A stretch of DNA of 64,000 bases from Neisseria zalophi (lineage in GTDB: Bacteria; Pseudomonadota; Gammaproteobacteria; Burkholderiales; Neisseriaceae). The translations under genes and the position numbers were made by a program. Below the pieces are notes generated by a model. The model saw only the letters and a list, made by a program, of their open reading frames with translations, was not told the DNA's origin and did not search any database. Every line of letters begins with the position of its first letter. Position 1 is the first letter of the stretch. Positions 19,348 through 30,171 of this stretch are shown here, one piece after another. The stretch spans positions 2,319,014 to 2,383,013 of the forward strand of contig NZ_CP031700.1 of assembly GCF_008807015.1 (NCBI RefSeq). Direction: 5' to 3'.

Positions 19348-20838
19348 TTACAAAGCCCGCCGAAAACCGACCGCCCGCAACACATGGCCTTTATCCACTG
19401 TTTCATCGCCGTTTAAATCGGCTAGTGTACGGGCAACCCGCATAATACGGTGAAAACTGCGTGCGGAAAGTGCTAATTTTTCCAACACGCCGGCCAAGGT
19501 TTTTTGAGCCTCTTTAGAGACCGCTGCAACGTTATCCAGTTCCGTAACGCTCAGGGCGGAATTGAGCTTATTCTGCCGCTGATATTGGCGGGCACGCGCC
19601 GCTTCCACCCGTTGGCGCACTTCGGCACTGGCCTCACCCGATTCCTGCACCACCAATTCTTCCGCCGACAATGCCGGCACTTCAATCGTCAGGTCGATAC
19701 GGTCAAGTAGCGGCCCCGATATTTTACCGCGATAGCGGGCAATACTTTCAGGGGTACAGCGGCATGGTTTGACCGGATGCCCTAAATAACCGCACGGGCA
19801 AGGGTTCATGGCCGCCACCAATTGGAATTTGGCCGGATAAACCGCTTTGTGCGCCGCACGGGAAATATGGATTTCACCCGTTTCCAGCGGTTCGCGCAAC
19901 ACTTCTAAAACTTTGCGGTCGAATTCGGGCAATTCGTCTAAAAACAAAATACCGTTATGGGCTAAGGAAATCTCCCCCGGCCCCGAGTTTCCGCCGACAA
20001 TGGCTACCGGGCTGGAAGTATGGTGCGGCATTTGTGCGGGGCGGCTGCCGTTTAAAACCTGTCTATGATTCGGCAGCAACGAACGCAGCGACCATACCTC
20101 AATTAATTCTTCGTCGGTTAACGGCGGCATAATACCCGGCAACCGTTGCGCTAACATCGATTTACCCGTACCTGGCGGGCCGACCATCAGCAAACTATGT
20201 CCGCCTGCCGCCGCAATTTCCAAAGCCAATCTTGCAGTATGCTGCCCTTTGACATCGCGTAAATCAGGCAAATCGGCATATTCGGACGGCTTGCAGTCTG
20301 CATCGTAAACAGTTTGAGCCAGTGGCTCAACTGCATTCAGATGGGCGGTCACCTGCCCGAGACTGTCGGCGCCGTAAACGGTACTGTCGCGCATAACCGC
20401 CGCCTGATTGGCATTTTCAGACGGTAACACAAACGCCCTGCCCGCCTGCATACCCTGCCATGCCATCGCCAAAGCGCCGCGAACAGGACGTAACATACCT
20501 GACAACGCCAACTCTCCGGCAAATTCATATTCAGGCAGTTTGTCTGCCGCCACTTGGCCGGAAGCCGCCAAGATACCGAGTGCTATCGGCAAATCAAAGC
20601 GCCCCGACTCTTTAGGCAGATCAGCAGGCGCAAGGTTGACGGTAATCTTTTTAGCGGGGAAATCAAACCCGCTTTGAATAATGGCCGCCCGCACACGGTC
20701 GCGACTTTCCTTCACTTCGGTATCAGGCAGCCCAACAATATTGAAAGCAGGCAATCCGTTGGCAAGATGAGCTTCCACCTCGACCAACGGGGCATTCATG
20801 CCGCTTAATGCGCGGCTATAGACAACGGCCAAAGACAT
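19348..20838 (-). CDS. comM: YifB/ComM family Mg-chelatase-like AAA+ ATPase
   Basis: A 496-residue protein with an N-terminal Lon-protease-like ChlI domain (about 20-140), an AAA+ core with Walker A GPPGTGKSMLAQ near residue 220 and Walker B ILFLDELPEF, and a C-terminal Mg-chelatase domain. In naturally transformable bacteria ComM is a hexameric branch-migration helicase that extends integration of donor DNA, which fits this DUS-rich genome. The start lies only 5 bases after the ubiK stop, so the two are probably one operon. Confidence 0.9.
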   Translation of the reverse strand: MSLAVVYSRALSGMNAPLVEVEAHLANGLPAFNIVGLPDTEVKESRDRVRAAIIQSGFDFPAKKITVNLAPADLPKESGRFDLPIALGILAASGQVAADKLPEYEFAGELALSGMLRPVRGALAMAWQGMQAGRAFVLPSENANQAAVMRDSTVYGADSLGQVTAHLNAVEPLAQTVYDADCKPSEYADLPDLRDVKGQHTARLALEIAAAGGHSLLMVGPPGTGKSMLAQRLPGIMPPLTDEELIEVWSLRSLLPNHRQVLNGSRPAQMPHHTSSPVAIVGGNSGPGEISLAHNGILFLDELPEFDRKVLEVLREPLETGEIHISRAAHKAVYPAKFQLVAAMNPCPCGYLGHPVKPCRCTPESIARYRGKISGPLLDRIDLTIEVPALSAEELVVQESGEASAEVRQRVEAARARQYQRQNKLNSALSVTELDNVAAVSKEAQKTLAGVLEKLALSARSFHRIMRVARTLADLNGDETVDKGHVLRAVGFRRAL

Positions 20839-20843
20839 TGATT

Positions 20844-21161
20844 TCAGACGGCCTTGTTTTCTGTATTTTCCGCCTGTTCGGCATTTTCCGTAGCAGATGG
20901 CATATCACTTGTTTCCACTTGTTCAAGCGGTTGACTGCCTTCCAATCTTGCCAAACGCTCTTCCAACTCGGTGAGTTTGGTACGGGTTTTAATCAATACC
21001 TGTTGTTGGATATCAAATTCTTCACGGGTTACCAAATCCATGCGGTTAAAGGCGCTGCCCAACATGGCTTTCACATTTTTTTCCACGTCTTTAGCAGGGC
21101 TGTTGGCAATAGTTTCGCTGAGTTTTGCCGACACTTCTTCAAATATCTTTTTACCGATCAT
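20844..21161 (-). CDS. ubiK: Ubiquinone biosynthesis accessory factor UbiK (BMFP/YqiC family)
   Basis: A 105-residue protein beginning MIGKKIFEEVSAKLSETIAN, with a helical N-terminus and a C-terminal coiled coil (TRTKLTELEERLARLEGSQ). This is the BMFP architecture of UbiK, which helps the Ubi complex make ubiquinone aerobically. The acidic tail ends Lys-Ala-Val, and its stop TGA lies inside a DUS (GCCGTCTGAA on the minus strand, about 20844-20853). It is immediately upstream of comM. Confidence 0.85.
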   Translation of the reverse strand: MIGKKIFEEVSAKLSETIANSPAKDVEKNVKAMLGSAFNRMDLVTREEFDIQQQVLIKTRTKLTELEERLARLEGSQPLEQVETSDMPSATENAEQAENTENKAV

Positions 21162-21211
21162 TTCCGTATTCCTTTTTATTTACGGGTTGGTTTAAGCCAT
21201 TGTATAGCGAA

Positions 21212-21257
21212 TCAGGCCGTCTGAAAACCGTTACTCCGGTGTTTTCAGACGGCCTGA
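21212..21257 (-). terminator. Long DUS-pair terminator after lysP
   Basis: TCAGGCCGTCTGAAAAC (21212-21228) and its exact reverse complement (21241-21257) give a 17-bp stem with a short, partly self-pairing loop. It lies downstream of lysP on the minus strand and before ubiK, so it should separate their transcripts. Confidence 0.85.
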
Positions 21258-21308
21258 ACATCATATTGACAAAGACATAAATCTTATAAAGGACACCTTA
21301 GCCATTAA

Positions 21309-22781
21309 TCAATCGACATCTTGGCTTAAATCCACTTTCTGTAAAGGCACTTTATGGGTTTTATAACGCAGTTTATGGTAGAAATAAAAACCGAAGAATA
21401 CCGGCAGACCCATATAAGTAATAATCAAACGATCCCAATCCAAACTGCCTTTCAGCACCAATTCGGTATCTTGACCAATAATCACCAATACACACAAAGC
21501 CAACGCCAGCAGCGGGCCGAATGGGAACCATTTAGCACGATAAACCAGATGGTTCAAATCTTTACCTTGGGCAAGATAGGCTCTGCGGAAACGGTAGTGG
21601 CTGACCGCAATACCCAACCATGCGATGAACCCGGTTAAGCCCGAAGCCGCCAGAATATACTCATAGGCTTTATCACTGAACAATTGCAAGAAAAATACCG
21701 CCAAAACCACAACGGCTGTCGCCAACAATGAGAACACCGGTACACCGCTAATAGAAGTGCGGGCAAACGCTTTATAGGCCAAACCGTCTTTAGCCATCGC
21801 ATACAACATACGGGTTGACGCATACATACCCGAATTACCTGCCGATAAAATAGAAGTCAGAATTACCGCGTTCATCACAGCCGCAGCAAACGCCAAGCCT
21901 GCACGCTCAAACACCAACGTAAACGGCGATTTAGCCACTTCATCCACATCCGCACCCAACAGTTCGGGGCTGGTATAAGGAATCAGCAAACCGATGACCA
22001 AAATGGCCAAAATATAAAAAATCAAAATCCGCCAGAACACCTGATTAACGGCTTTGGGAATACTTTCCTGCGGATTTTCCGACTCGCCGGCGGTAATCCC
22101 GATAAGCTCCGTTCCCTGAAACGAGAAACCGGCAATCAAAAACACACCCAGCATTGTTAAAAACTGGCCGCTGATACCTTCACCTAAAAACGGCGCATCG
22201 CCCACCACCATATTGCTCAAACCGACATACTCGCCGCCGAGAATACCGAAAATCGTTAAAACACCGACACCCAAAAAGACAATCACGGTTACCACTTTAA
22301 TCAGTGCAAACCAATATTCCGACTCACCGTATGCCCGTACAGACAAGGTATTCAGCATAAAAATAATGGCAAAAAAGACCAAGCTCCACGCCCACGGCTC
22401 CATAAAGCGCATCGGCTCCCAATAGGTAATCACCACGGCGGCAATCACCACGTCGGCAGCCACCGTAATCACCCAGTTAAACCAATAATTCCAACCGAGC
22501 GCAAAGCCGAGCGATGGATCGACAAACCTTGTCGCATACGTACTGAATGAACCGGAAGTCGGCAAATAAGTAGCCATTTCACCTAATGAGGTCATTAAAA
22601 AATAAACCATCAAACCGATGGCTGCATAAGCTAAAAGCGCACCGCCGGGGCCGGCCGAACTGATGGCCGTACCGCTCGCCATAAACAGCCCCGTACCAAT
22701 ACAGCCGCCAATGGCAATCATCGACAAGTGGCGCGTTTTCAAGCGACGTTGTACCTGAGTATTGTGTTGAATATCTGACAT
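21309..22781 (-). CDS. lysP: Lysine-type amino acid permease (LysP-like, APC family)
   Basis: A 490-residue transporter with about twelve membrane segments. The first carries IAIGGCIGTGLFMASGTAIS and is followed by LMVYFLMTSLGEMATYLPTS, close to the LysP/amino-acid-permease group. Likely substrate is lysine taken up by proton symport; other basic or neutral amino acids are possible. The frame extends 39 residues upstream to 22898, but MSDIQHN at 22781 is the family-like N-terminus. A DUS-pair terminator follows. No lysine riboswitch is visible upstream. Confidence 0.8.
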   Translation of the reverse strand: MSDIQHNTQVQRRLKTRHLSMIAIGGCIGTGLFMASGTAISSAGPGGALLAYAAIGLMVYFLMTSLGEMATYLPTSGSFSTYATRFVDPSLGFALGWNYWFNWVITVAADVVIAAVVITYWEPMRFMEPWAWSLVFFAIIFMLNTLSVRAYGESEYWFALIKVVTVIVFLGVGVLTIFGILGGEYVGLSNMVVGDAPFLGEGISGQFLTMLGVFLIAGFSFQGTELIGITAGESENPQESIPKAVNQVFWRILIFYILAILVIGLLIPYTSPELLGADVDEVAKSPFTLVFERAGLAFAAAVMNAVILTSILSAGNSGMYASTRMLYAMAKDGLAYKAFARTSISGVPVFSLLATAVVVLAVFFLQLFSDKAYEYILAASGLTGFIAWLGIAVSHYRFRRAYLAQGKDLNHLVYRAKWFPFGPLLALALCVLVIIGQDTELVLKGSLDWDRLIITYMGLPVFFGFYFYHKLRYKTHKVPLQKVDLSQDVD

Positions 22782-22959
22782 AATGTTAATCCGGACGAAA
22801 AGCCGCAATAAAAAGTAAAAAAACAGTAAAGAAAGCGCATCATACCTAAAAAATTTAGTGACGTGTGTGATTATTATCGGGAATTTATCCGATATCACCT
22901 CTAAATATCGTTAAAAAAATAAGCCATAGCAAGATGTAACTCCAGCAAATAAAAAATGT

Positions 22960-24225
<1,266 letters not shown>

Positions 24226-24368
24226 GGCCGTCTGAAACCAAAATCATGATATAAAACTGCTTCAAATAAAATATATACGCACCAAAGGTAAAGCTGTGCA
24301 TTTAAAGCTCTGTTTGTCTGAAGTGATATAACCGATAATTATTTTTCTAAAAATCTAAAGAAAAAACC

Positions 24369-25787
24369 ATGCTGACCGTTTACAACACACTAACCCGCCA
24401 AAAAGAACCGTTTCACCCCATCAATCCCGAAAATGTGCGTATGTACGTTTGCGGTATGACTGTTTACGACTATTGCCATTTGGGTCATGCCCGGGTGATG
24501 GTGGTATTCGATATGGTTGCACGCTGGTTGCGCCAGCAAGGCTATCCACTCACGTATGTGCGCAATATTACCGATATCGACGATAAAATTATTGCCCGCG
24601 CAGCGGAAAACAGTGAAAGCATTCAAGCGCTGACCACACGGTTTATCCAAGCCATGAATGAAGATTCGGCGGCTTTGGGCGTGATCCCGCCCGATGTCGA
24701 GCCGAAAGCTACCGAACACGTCCGGCAAATGATTGAAATGATTCAGCGTTTAATCGACAACGGCAAAGCCTATCCCGCAGACAACGGTGATGTTTATTAC
24801 GCCGTGCGCGAATTTGCCGCCTACGGACAGCTTTCCGGCAAATCGTTAGATGATTTACGGGCAGGCGAACGGGTGGAAGTTGATGGTTTCAAACGTGATC
24901 CGCTGGATTTTGTATTATGGAAAGCGGCTAAACCGGGCGAACCGGCATGGGAAAGCCCGTGGGGGCATGGCCGCCCGGGCTGGCATATCGAATGCTCGGC
25001 CATGAGTGAAGAATTATTCGGCAACACCTTCGATATCCACGGCGGTGGTGCAGACCTGCAATTCCCCCATCATGAAAACGAAATTGCCCAAAGTTGCGGC
25101 GCACAAGGCGGCGGTTGCGGCCACAGCCATCATGAAGTAAACGGCAAAACCATATCCAGCCACGTGAAATACTGGCTGCACAACGGCTTTATCCGTGTGG
25201 ACAATGAAAAAATGTCGAAATCATTGGGCAATTTTTTCACCATTCGCCAAGTATTGGAACAATACGATGCCGAAGTGATCCGTTTCTTTATTTTGCGCGC
25301 CCACTACCGCAGCCCGCTTAATTATTCCGATGCGCATCTGAATGATGCCAAAGGCGCATTAACCCGTTTATACACCGCGCTGAAAAATACGCCGCCGGCA
25401 GCATTTGAAGTTACCGAAAATGCCAACGACTACACCCGCCGTTTCTATGCGGCCATGAATGATGATTTCGGTACAGCCGAAGCGGTGGCCGTATTATTCG
25501 AACTGGCCAATGAAGTCAACAAAACCAATAATGCCGAGTTGTCCGGCTGCCTGAAAGCACTGGGTGGCGTTATCGGATTATTGCAACGCGACCCTGTGAC
25601 CTTCCTGCAAGGCGGCAGTGCTTCAGACGGCCTTTCCGCAGAAGAAATTGAAAAGCTAATTGAACAACGCAAACAAGCGCGTGCCGAGAAAAATTGGGCC
25701 GAATCCGACCGAATCCGTGACCTGCTCAATGCTGAAAATATTATTTTGGAAGACGGCGCAGGCGGCACCACTTGGCGGCGCGGCTGA
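24369..25787 (+). CDS. cysS: Cysteinyl-tRNA synthetase
   Basis: A 472-residue class I synthetase. It has the CysRS form of the HIGH motif, HLGH at residues 37-40, the zinc-binding residues including the N-terminal Cys28, and the KMSKS loop ([10 protein letters not shown], about 276-285). The C-terminal anticodon-binding part is complete. Length is normal. A reverse DUS is embedded in the coding region near 25622. A DUS-pair terminator lies 126 bases downstream. Confidence 0.97.
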   Translation: MLTVYNTLTRQKEPFHPINPENVRMYVCGMTVYDYCHLGHARVMVVFDMVARWLRQQGYPLTYVRNITDIDDKIIARAAENSESIQALTTRFIQAMNEDSAALGVIPPDVEPKATEHVRQMIEMIQRLIDNGKAYPADNGDVYYAVREFAAYGQLSGKSLDDLRAGERVEVDGFKRDPLDFVLWKAAKPGEPAWESPWGHGRPGWHIECSAMSEELFGNTFDIHGGGADLQFPHHENEIAQSCGAQGGGCGHSHHEVNGKTISSHVKYWLHNGFIRVDNEKMSKSLGNFFTIRQVLEQYDAEVIRFFILRAHYRSPLNYSDAHLNDAKGALTRLYTALKNTPPAAFEVTENANDYTRRFYAAMNDDFGTAEAVAVLFELANEVNKTNNAELSGCLKALGGVIGLLQRDPVTFLQGGSASDGLSAEEIEKLIEQRKQARAEKNWAESDRIRDLLNAENIILEDGAGGTTWRRG

Positions 25788-26193
25788 TCCATTTATGCCG
25801 AACTTTATTCAATCCGATACCTCTAACAAGCAATAGATTGAAAAATAAATTTATTTTTTAATTACCACATTGAATTGAATATAGTTAAATTTGTATATAT
25901 AACAAGCAATACGATGCCGTCTGAATAAATTTCAGACGGCATCATTAAAATGAAAAACAAAAATATCAAAACTAACTATTACTAAAAATATTGGCTGATG
26001 CCTCAATATTGTTTATCATAGTAATTATTTAATATAATAAAGATATCAGTTGCATATAATAAATAATTCTACAAACTTAAAACCCGGCAACACCACACAA
26101 TAAAAAATAATATATAAATGATTTATCTTATTCGGTAATAAAATTGCTATTTTTATGGAATATCTACTTGCTAGAACATAATAGGGAGAAAAA
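25788..26193. other. AT-rich intergenic region between cysS and the mlaC-like gene
   Basis: This 406-base region contains the cysS terminator (25913-25943). The rest (25950-26190) is very AT-rich, with a CATAAT at 26178 and GGGAG just before the next gene as the only regulatory-looking elements. No gene or RNA is recognised. Confidence 0.5.
25913..25943 (+). terminator. DUS-pair terminator (ATGCCGTCTGAA dialect) after cysS
   Basis: GATGCCGTCTGAA (25913-25925) and its reverse complement (25931-25943) form a 13-bp stem with a 5-base loop. Both arms carry the AT-type DUS rather than the AG-type that dominates the window. Confidence 0.8.
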
Positions 26194-26820
26194 ATGAATA
26201 ATTTAACTGCCGTTTTACTTGCTGCACCCATTGCTATTGCTACGCCTTATGCTGTTGCCGCACAAGCCAAGCTTCATCCTGCTCAAATCCAATTACAACA
26301 GAATATTGAGTCTGTTCTTAAGGTGGCACGTGATAAAAATTTGAGTGAGCAACAAAAAATCCGCCAAATTGAAAATTATGCAGATAATTATCTTGATTAT
26401 CAACGCATTGCCGCGCTTGCCGTAGGCCTGCCGTGGCGTCAGTTCACCCCCAAACAAAAAACAGATTTTATTGCCGCATTCAAAGAAATGATGATTGCCA
26501 TGTATTCACGTTCGGCATTATTGGGGGCATCTTCTGCACAATTCAAAATGCTGCCAAAACTGGTTGATAACGGAAGAAACAGGATAGACGTTTTCACAGA
26601 AGTGCAAACACAAAACGGCAATAAATATGAAGTGTCTTACCAACTCTATAAAAATGGTTCGGTATATAAACTCTACAATATCCGTGTTGACGGTGTGAGT
26701 ATGGTTACAGTCTATCGCAACCAGTTTAATGATCTTATCAAGCAAAAAGGCATAGACGGCACTATCAGCACCGTTCGGGCAAAAGGCTTGAAAAAAGCAG
26801 ACTCAATAAAAGATAAATAA
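26194..26820 (+). CDS. MlaC/Ttg2-family periplasmic phospholipid-binding protein, orphan
   Basis: A 208-residue exported protein. A hydrophobic N-terminus ends at AVAAQA and looks like a signal peptide lacking a strongly basic start. The body matches the MlaC fold pattern: RIAALAVGLPWRQFTPKQKT near residues 73-92 and VTVYRNQFNDLIKQKGIDG near the C-terminus. MlaC shuttles phospholipids between outer and inner membrane with MlaFEDB. No mlaD, mlaE or mlaF is next to it, so it may be a second, free-standing copy. GGGAG precedes the ATG. Confidence 0.8.
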   Translation: MNNLTAVLLAAPIAIATPYAVAAQAKLHPAQIQLQQNIESVLKVARDKNLSEQQKIRQIENYADNYLDYQRIAALAVGLPWRQFTPKQKTDFIAAFKEMMIAMYSRSALLGASSAQFKMLPKLVDNGRNRIDVFTEVQTQNGNKYEVSYQLYKNGSVYKLYNIRVDGVSMVTVYRNQFNDLIKQKGIDGTISTVRAKGLKKADSIKDK

Positions 26821-26856
26821 ATCCTATTTTTAAAAAATAAAATCGTAAAACTCAAA

Positions 26857-26889
26857 AAGGCCGTCTGAAAATTATTTTCAGACGGCCTT
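26857..26889 (+). terminator. Bidirectional DUS-pair terminator
   Basis: AAGGCCGTCTGAAAAT (26857-26872) and its reverse complement (26874-26889) form a 16-bp hairpin between convergent genes (mlaC-like, plus; acyltransferase, minus). Confidence 0.85.
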
Positions 26890-26897
26890 AAACTTAT

Positions 26898-27644
26898 CTA
26901 ACCCAACTGTTGCTGCTTTTCACTCAATAAACGATGTATAGCAGCTGCAGTTTCCTGCCTGTCTTCTCCGACAATAACCGGATCTAAAAAGTGTAACTCC
27001 ACCACACTGGAGCTTTGGCCGACCACCATCTTCATCGACTCAATCAGACTAATATCACCATAATACGCCATAGCAGGATTCGGGCTGCTGCCGTCGGCAT
27101 TCGGATAACGACACAACACCGGAATTAAAGGCACACCCGCTTCATAAGGTGCCTGAAAAAAACTGGTTTTAAAGGGCAGAATCATGCGCCCTTCCGTACT
27201 GGTGCCTTCGGGGAATAAGGTAACCGTATCGCCATTTTTCAGTGCTTCGGTTACCTGTCGGATTTTCAAGCTGTTGCCCTCCGTTCCCTTATTGCGTGCG
27301 ACATAAACAGTTTGCGCCTGCGTGGCCAGATAGCCGACTATCGGCCATTTGGCCACATCATCTTTCGCCACAAACCGCCCGGGAAAGGCTGCGTTAATTG
27401 CCATAATATCGAGCCAGGAAATATGATTGCAAACCATCATTTGTCCCTGCCCTACCTCGGGTAACTTACCGTAAACTTTTAGTTTTAAACCACATGAAGC
27501 CAATACCCGCAACGACCAAAGCTGAATAGCACACAATTTATGTTGTTTACTATAAAAAGGAAACAAAACAAACATCTTTACCATGCCGTACAATAAACAG
27601 CCGACAATACAAAATAAACGGAAAATAGATCTTAAGGTTGTCAT
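26898..27644 (-). CDS. PlsC-family 1-acylglycerol-3-phosphate acyltransferase (OlsA/NlaA-like)
   Basis: A 248-residue membrane-associated acyltransferase with a hydrophobic N-terminus and the catalytic motif NHISWLD (HX4D, about residues 75-81). A substrate-binding motif FPEGTSTEGRMI lies near 142. It would esterify a lyso-phospholipid or, given the OlsB-like neighbour, a lyso-ornithine lipid. An upstream TTG start would translate the DUS hairpin and is rejected; the ATG at 27644 lacks a clear ribosome-binding site. A second PlsC-type gene occurs at 62968. Confidence 0.82.
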   Translation of the reverse strand: MTTLRSIFRLFCIVGCLLYGMVKMFVLFPFYSKQHKLCAIQLWSLRVLASCGLKLKVYGKLPEVGQGQMMVCNHISWLDIMAINAAFPGRFVAKDDVAKWPIVGYLATQAQTVYVARNKGTEGNSLKIRQVTEALKNGDTVTLFPEGTSTEGRMILPFKTSFFQAPYEAGVPLIPVLCRYPNADGSSPNPAMAYYGDISLIESMKMVVGQSSSVVELHFLDPVIVGEDRQETAAAIHRLLSEKQQQLG

Positions 27645-27661
27645 ATTGAAAAATACAAATA

Positions 27662-27690
27662 GAGGCCGTCTGAACTCTTCAGACGGCCTC
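27662..27690 (-). terminator. DUS-pair hairpin between the OlsB-like and OlsA-like genes
   Basis: GAGGCCGTCTGAA (27662-27674) and its complement (27678-27690) make a 13-bp stem with a 3-base loop. It sits between two minus-strand genes and could partly terminate the upstream transcript. Confidence 0.75.
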
Positions 27691-27703
27691 AAAATTATTA
27701 ATA

Positions 27704-28456
27704 TTAGAGCCTATCGGAAAAACGTTGCAAATAACGATCATCCAAACGGTTAACATCCATCAGAATCAAAATATCAGCACAATTAAATGCCTCATCCACA
27801 CAAGGCTCGCCACAAAACCAAGCCCCTACATTGAGATAACCTTTGATTAACGACGGACAAGCAGGATTTTCAACCGGCTTCACTTTATCCCATTTTATAG
27901 GATTCAATGGTTTTACCCGCCATTGTTCAGGCGCCAGATGATCTTTTTTCAACAAATGATACAACCCTGCCGCCTCATGACCGCCGTCTTCCATACTGAT
28001 ACTGCCGCAGCCGATCATAAAGCGGAAATTTCCGTTTTTCATAAATTTTATCAAGCCCGCCCACAGCAACATAATCAGCCCGCCGTTACGGTAATCCGGA
28101 TGGATACAGGCACGTCCCAATTCCACCGTTTGCGGCAAGATATCTTTTAGCGGACTTAAATCAAACTCATGCTCGCTATACCAACCGCCTGCTGCTTTGG
28201 CTGCCTCTTCGGTAATCAGCCGGTAACAACCGACGACTTCGCCGGAAGCGTCGTCAAAAGCCAGCAAATGGTGGCAATGTTCATCATATTCGTCTACATC
28301 TAACTCGTTACTGCTTTGAATATCCGCACCTAATTCTTGTGCGAATATTTGAAAACGTAAACGCTGTGCAGCTTCGACTTCTTCCCGGGTTTCCGCCAAA
28401 CGGACGGTAAAACCAATTTTAGGGCCGGTTGCATTAAAACGGCTTTGTTCTGGCAT
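27704..28456 (-). CDS. GNAT-family N-acyltransferase resembling ornithine-acyl transferase OlsB
   Basis: A 250-residue protein of the haemolysin-like GNAT group (OlsB type). Features include an N-terminal RLRFQIFAQELGADI, the acidic DVDEYDEHCHHLLAFD, and ELGRACIHPDYRNGGLIMLL near residues 112-131 forming the acyl-donor binding loop. OlsB transfers a 3-hydroxyacyl chain from ACP to ornithine, the first step of ornithine lipid synthesis. The next gene downstream is a PlsC-type acyltransferase, the class to which OlsA belongs. Ornithine lipids are an inference here; other amino-acyl substrates are possible. Confidence 0.72.
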   Translation of the reverse strand: MPEQSRFNATGPKIGFTVRLAETREEVEAAQRLRFQIFAQELGADIQSSNELDVDEYDEHCHHLLAFDDASGEVVGCYRLITEEAAKAAGGWYSEHEFDLSPLKDILPQTVELGRACIHPDYRNGGLIMLLWAGLIKFMKNGNFRFMIGCGSISMEDGGHEAAGLYHLLKKDHLAPEQWRVKPLNPIKWDKVKPVENPACPSLIKGYLNVGAWFCGEPCVDEAFNCADILILMDVNRLDDRYLQRFSDRL

Positions 28457-28632
28457 ACGGATATGCTCTCGTTTTATGAGTAAGGTGTAAATTATAACAG
28501 AGGCGGATTAGCTTTTACATTGACCGCATACATCCAGATAGACAAATATCTCAAATATTATTTATTATTGAAAAAGTTATATAAGTATTGATATTTTACA
28601 ACACTTGCTCAATACGTTTTTGACACAATGAT

Positions 28633-29373
28633 TTATCCACATACCCGACAATTCGGATCACGTTCGAAAATAAAACGATTCCATTCATTGGTAAGGGCAT
28701 TATAAGTAGATAAGACACCATGATTACTTTGACCGATACCGGCCAGAATTTTTAAGGCTTCGGACGCTTGTGTGGTACCGATAATACCGACCAACGGCGC
28801 AAATACGCCGAACACCGCACACGCCCCGTCTTCGGCATGATCGCCGTCAAACAGGCAGGCATAGCAGGGGGAATCGGGTAAATCGGAGCGATATATGGCA
28901 AGCTGCCCCTCAAAGCGCACGGCCGCACCTGAAACCAACGGAGTGCGGGTGATTACGGCAGCACGGTTAATCGCTTGGCGGGTAGCAAAATTATCACAAC
29001 AATCCAAGACAATATCGCATTGCTGCATTAATTCGGTTAAACGCTGTTCGGTCAGCCTTTCGTTTAACGCAGTAATATCAACACGGCTATTAATGCCTTT
29101 CAGACGGCCTGCCATGGTTTCGGCTTTACTCCGCCCTACATCCGCTTCGGTAAAAGTAATCTGGCGTTGCAGATTGGTGTCGTCGATAGTATCGTCGTCG
29201 GCAATAACCAGGCTACCCACACCGGCAGCGGCCAAATAAGGTAAAGCGGCCGCGCCCAAACCGCCACAGCCGACCACCAATACAGTGGCATCCAACAGTT
29301 TTTGCTGGCCCTCAATGCCGATATCATCAAGCAAAATATGGCGGCTGTAGCGCAGTAGGTCGCGGTCATCCAT
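28633..29373 (-). CDS. moeB: Molybdopterin-synthase adenylyltransferase MoeB (ThiF/HesA family)
   Basis: A 246-residue E1-like enzyme. The Rossmann ATP-binding motif is VVGCGGLGAAAL near residues 33-44, with the DDDTIDDTNLQRQ segment that follows it in this family. Zinc-binding cysteine pairs CYAC (about 171) and CRVC (about 242) are present. MoeB adenylates the C-terminus of MoaD; ThiF, acting on ThiS, is very similar. The adjacent moaC (27 bases upstream on the same strand) favours the molybdenum-cofactor role. Confidence 0.82.
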   Translation of the reverse strand: MDDRDLLRYSRHILLDDIGIEGQQKLLDATVLVVGCGGLGAAALPYLAAAGVGSLVIADDDTIDDTNLQRQITFTEADVGRSKAETMAGRLKGINSRVDITALNERLTEQRLTELMQQCDIVLDCCDNFATRQAINRAAVITRTPLVSGAAVRFEGQLAIYRSDLPDSPCYACLFDGDHAEDGACAVFGVFAPLVGIIGTTQASEALKILAGIGQSNHGVLSTYNALTNEWNRFIFERDPNCRVCG

Positions 29374-29400
29374 CTGTTTGCACCAATGGTTTATTTTTGA

Positions 29401-29898
29401 TTAGTAATTTAAATTTTCAAGGCTGTCGTCGAATACGAAGGTTCCGCTTTTACCACCGGTTTTGGTTTCCAGATGAATTTGCGAAATCACCATATTTTTA
29501 TCCACCGCTTTGAGCATATCGTAAATCGTCAGCAGGGAAATATTAACTGCAGTCAACGCTTCCATCTCTACCCCGGTTTTCCCTTCCGTACTGGCGGTTA
29601 CCGTGGTTTTAACGCGGGCAAGCTGTACATCGACATCAAAATCCACCCGCACATGCGTCAGCGCAACGGGATGACACAACGGAATCAGAAAGCCGGTTTG
29701 CTTTGCAGCCTGAATACCGGCCACACGGGCAATACCGAGCACATCGCCCTTAGCCGCACCCTTAATGATGAATTGGATGGCTTCACGGCTCATATTAATA
29801 TAGCCGCTGGCTTTGGCAGTACGCTTGGTCGGTGCTTTTTCGCCCACATCCACCATGTGGGCTTCGTTATTTTCGTTGAAGTGAGTTAAGTCAATCAT
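29401..29898 (-). CDS. moaC: Cyclic pyranopterin monophosphate synthase MoaC
   Basis: A 165-residue protein starting MIDLTHFNENNEAHMVDVGE. It has the MoaC motifs KGDVLGIARVAGIQAAK and LIPLCHPVALTHV and the C-terminal GVEMEALTAVNISLLTIYDM then KAVDKNMVI. It completes conversion of the GTP-derived intermediate to cPMP in molybdenum-cofactor synthesis. The frame runs 20 residues further upstream through a DUS, but the ATG at 29898 is preceded by GGAAAC and gives the usual length. It is followed by moeB. Confidence 0.95.
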   Translation of the reverse strand: MIDLTHFNENNEAHMVDVGEKAPTKRTAKASGYINMSREAIQFIIKGAAKGDVLGIARVAGIQAAKQTGFLIPLCHPVALTHVRVDFDVDVQLARVKTTVTASTEGKTGVEMEALTAVNISLLTIYDMLKAVDKNMVISQIHLETKTGGKSGTFVFDDSLENLNY

Positions 29899-30171
29899 GA
29901 TCGTTTCCTGAATGTATTCCAAAATATTAGCTTTTCGGCCGTCTGAAAAAGGCGGCACGTTTGTGTATTTTAAGTGATTTTGATGGTGCCGACTATGGTA
30001 TAACTATTGATTGTGATGAAATTTATCGCTTATATCCGAAACGATAGCAGTATTAATCTATCATAGGCCGGTATCTTACAAAAAAATGTTTTTTAGAAAT
30101 TGCCCCTATGATGGCTTCCCTTTTAACCTTACTATACAATTCTTGAAATTTTTCTATTCAGAAAGGCCTCT

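Noticed and set aside
22781..22898. N-terminal extension of lysP to 22898
   Set aside because: The extra 39 residues do not resemble the family, and the ATG at 22781 gives the usual LysP-like start.
27645..27692. Longer start (TTG) for the PlsC-type gene at 26898
   Set aside because: The extension is only a translation of the DUS hairpin.
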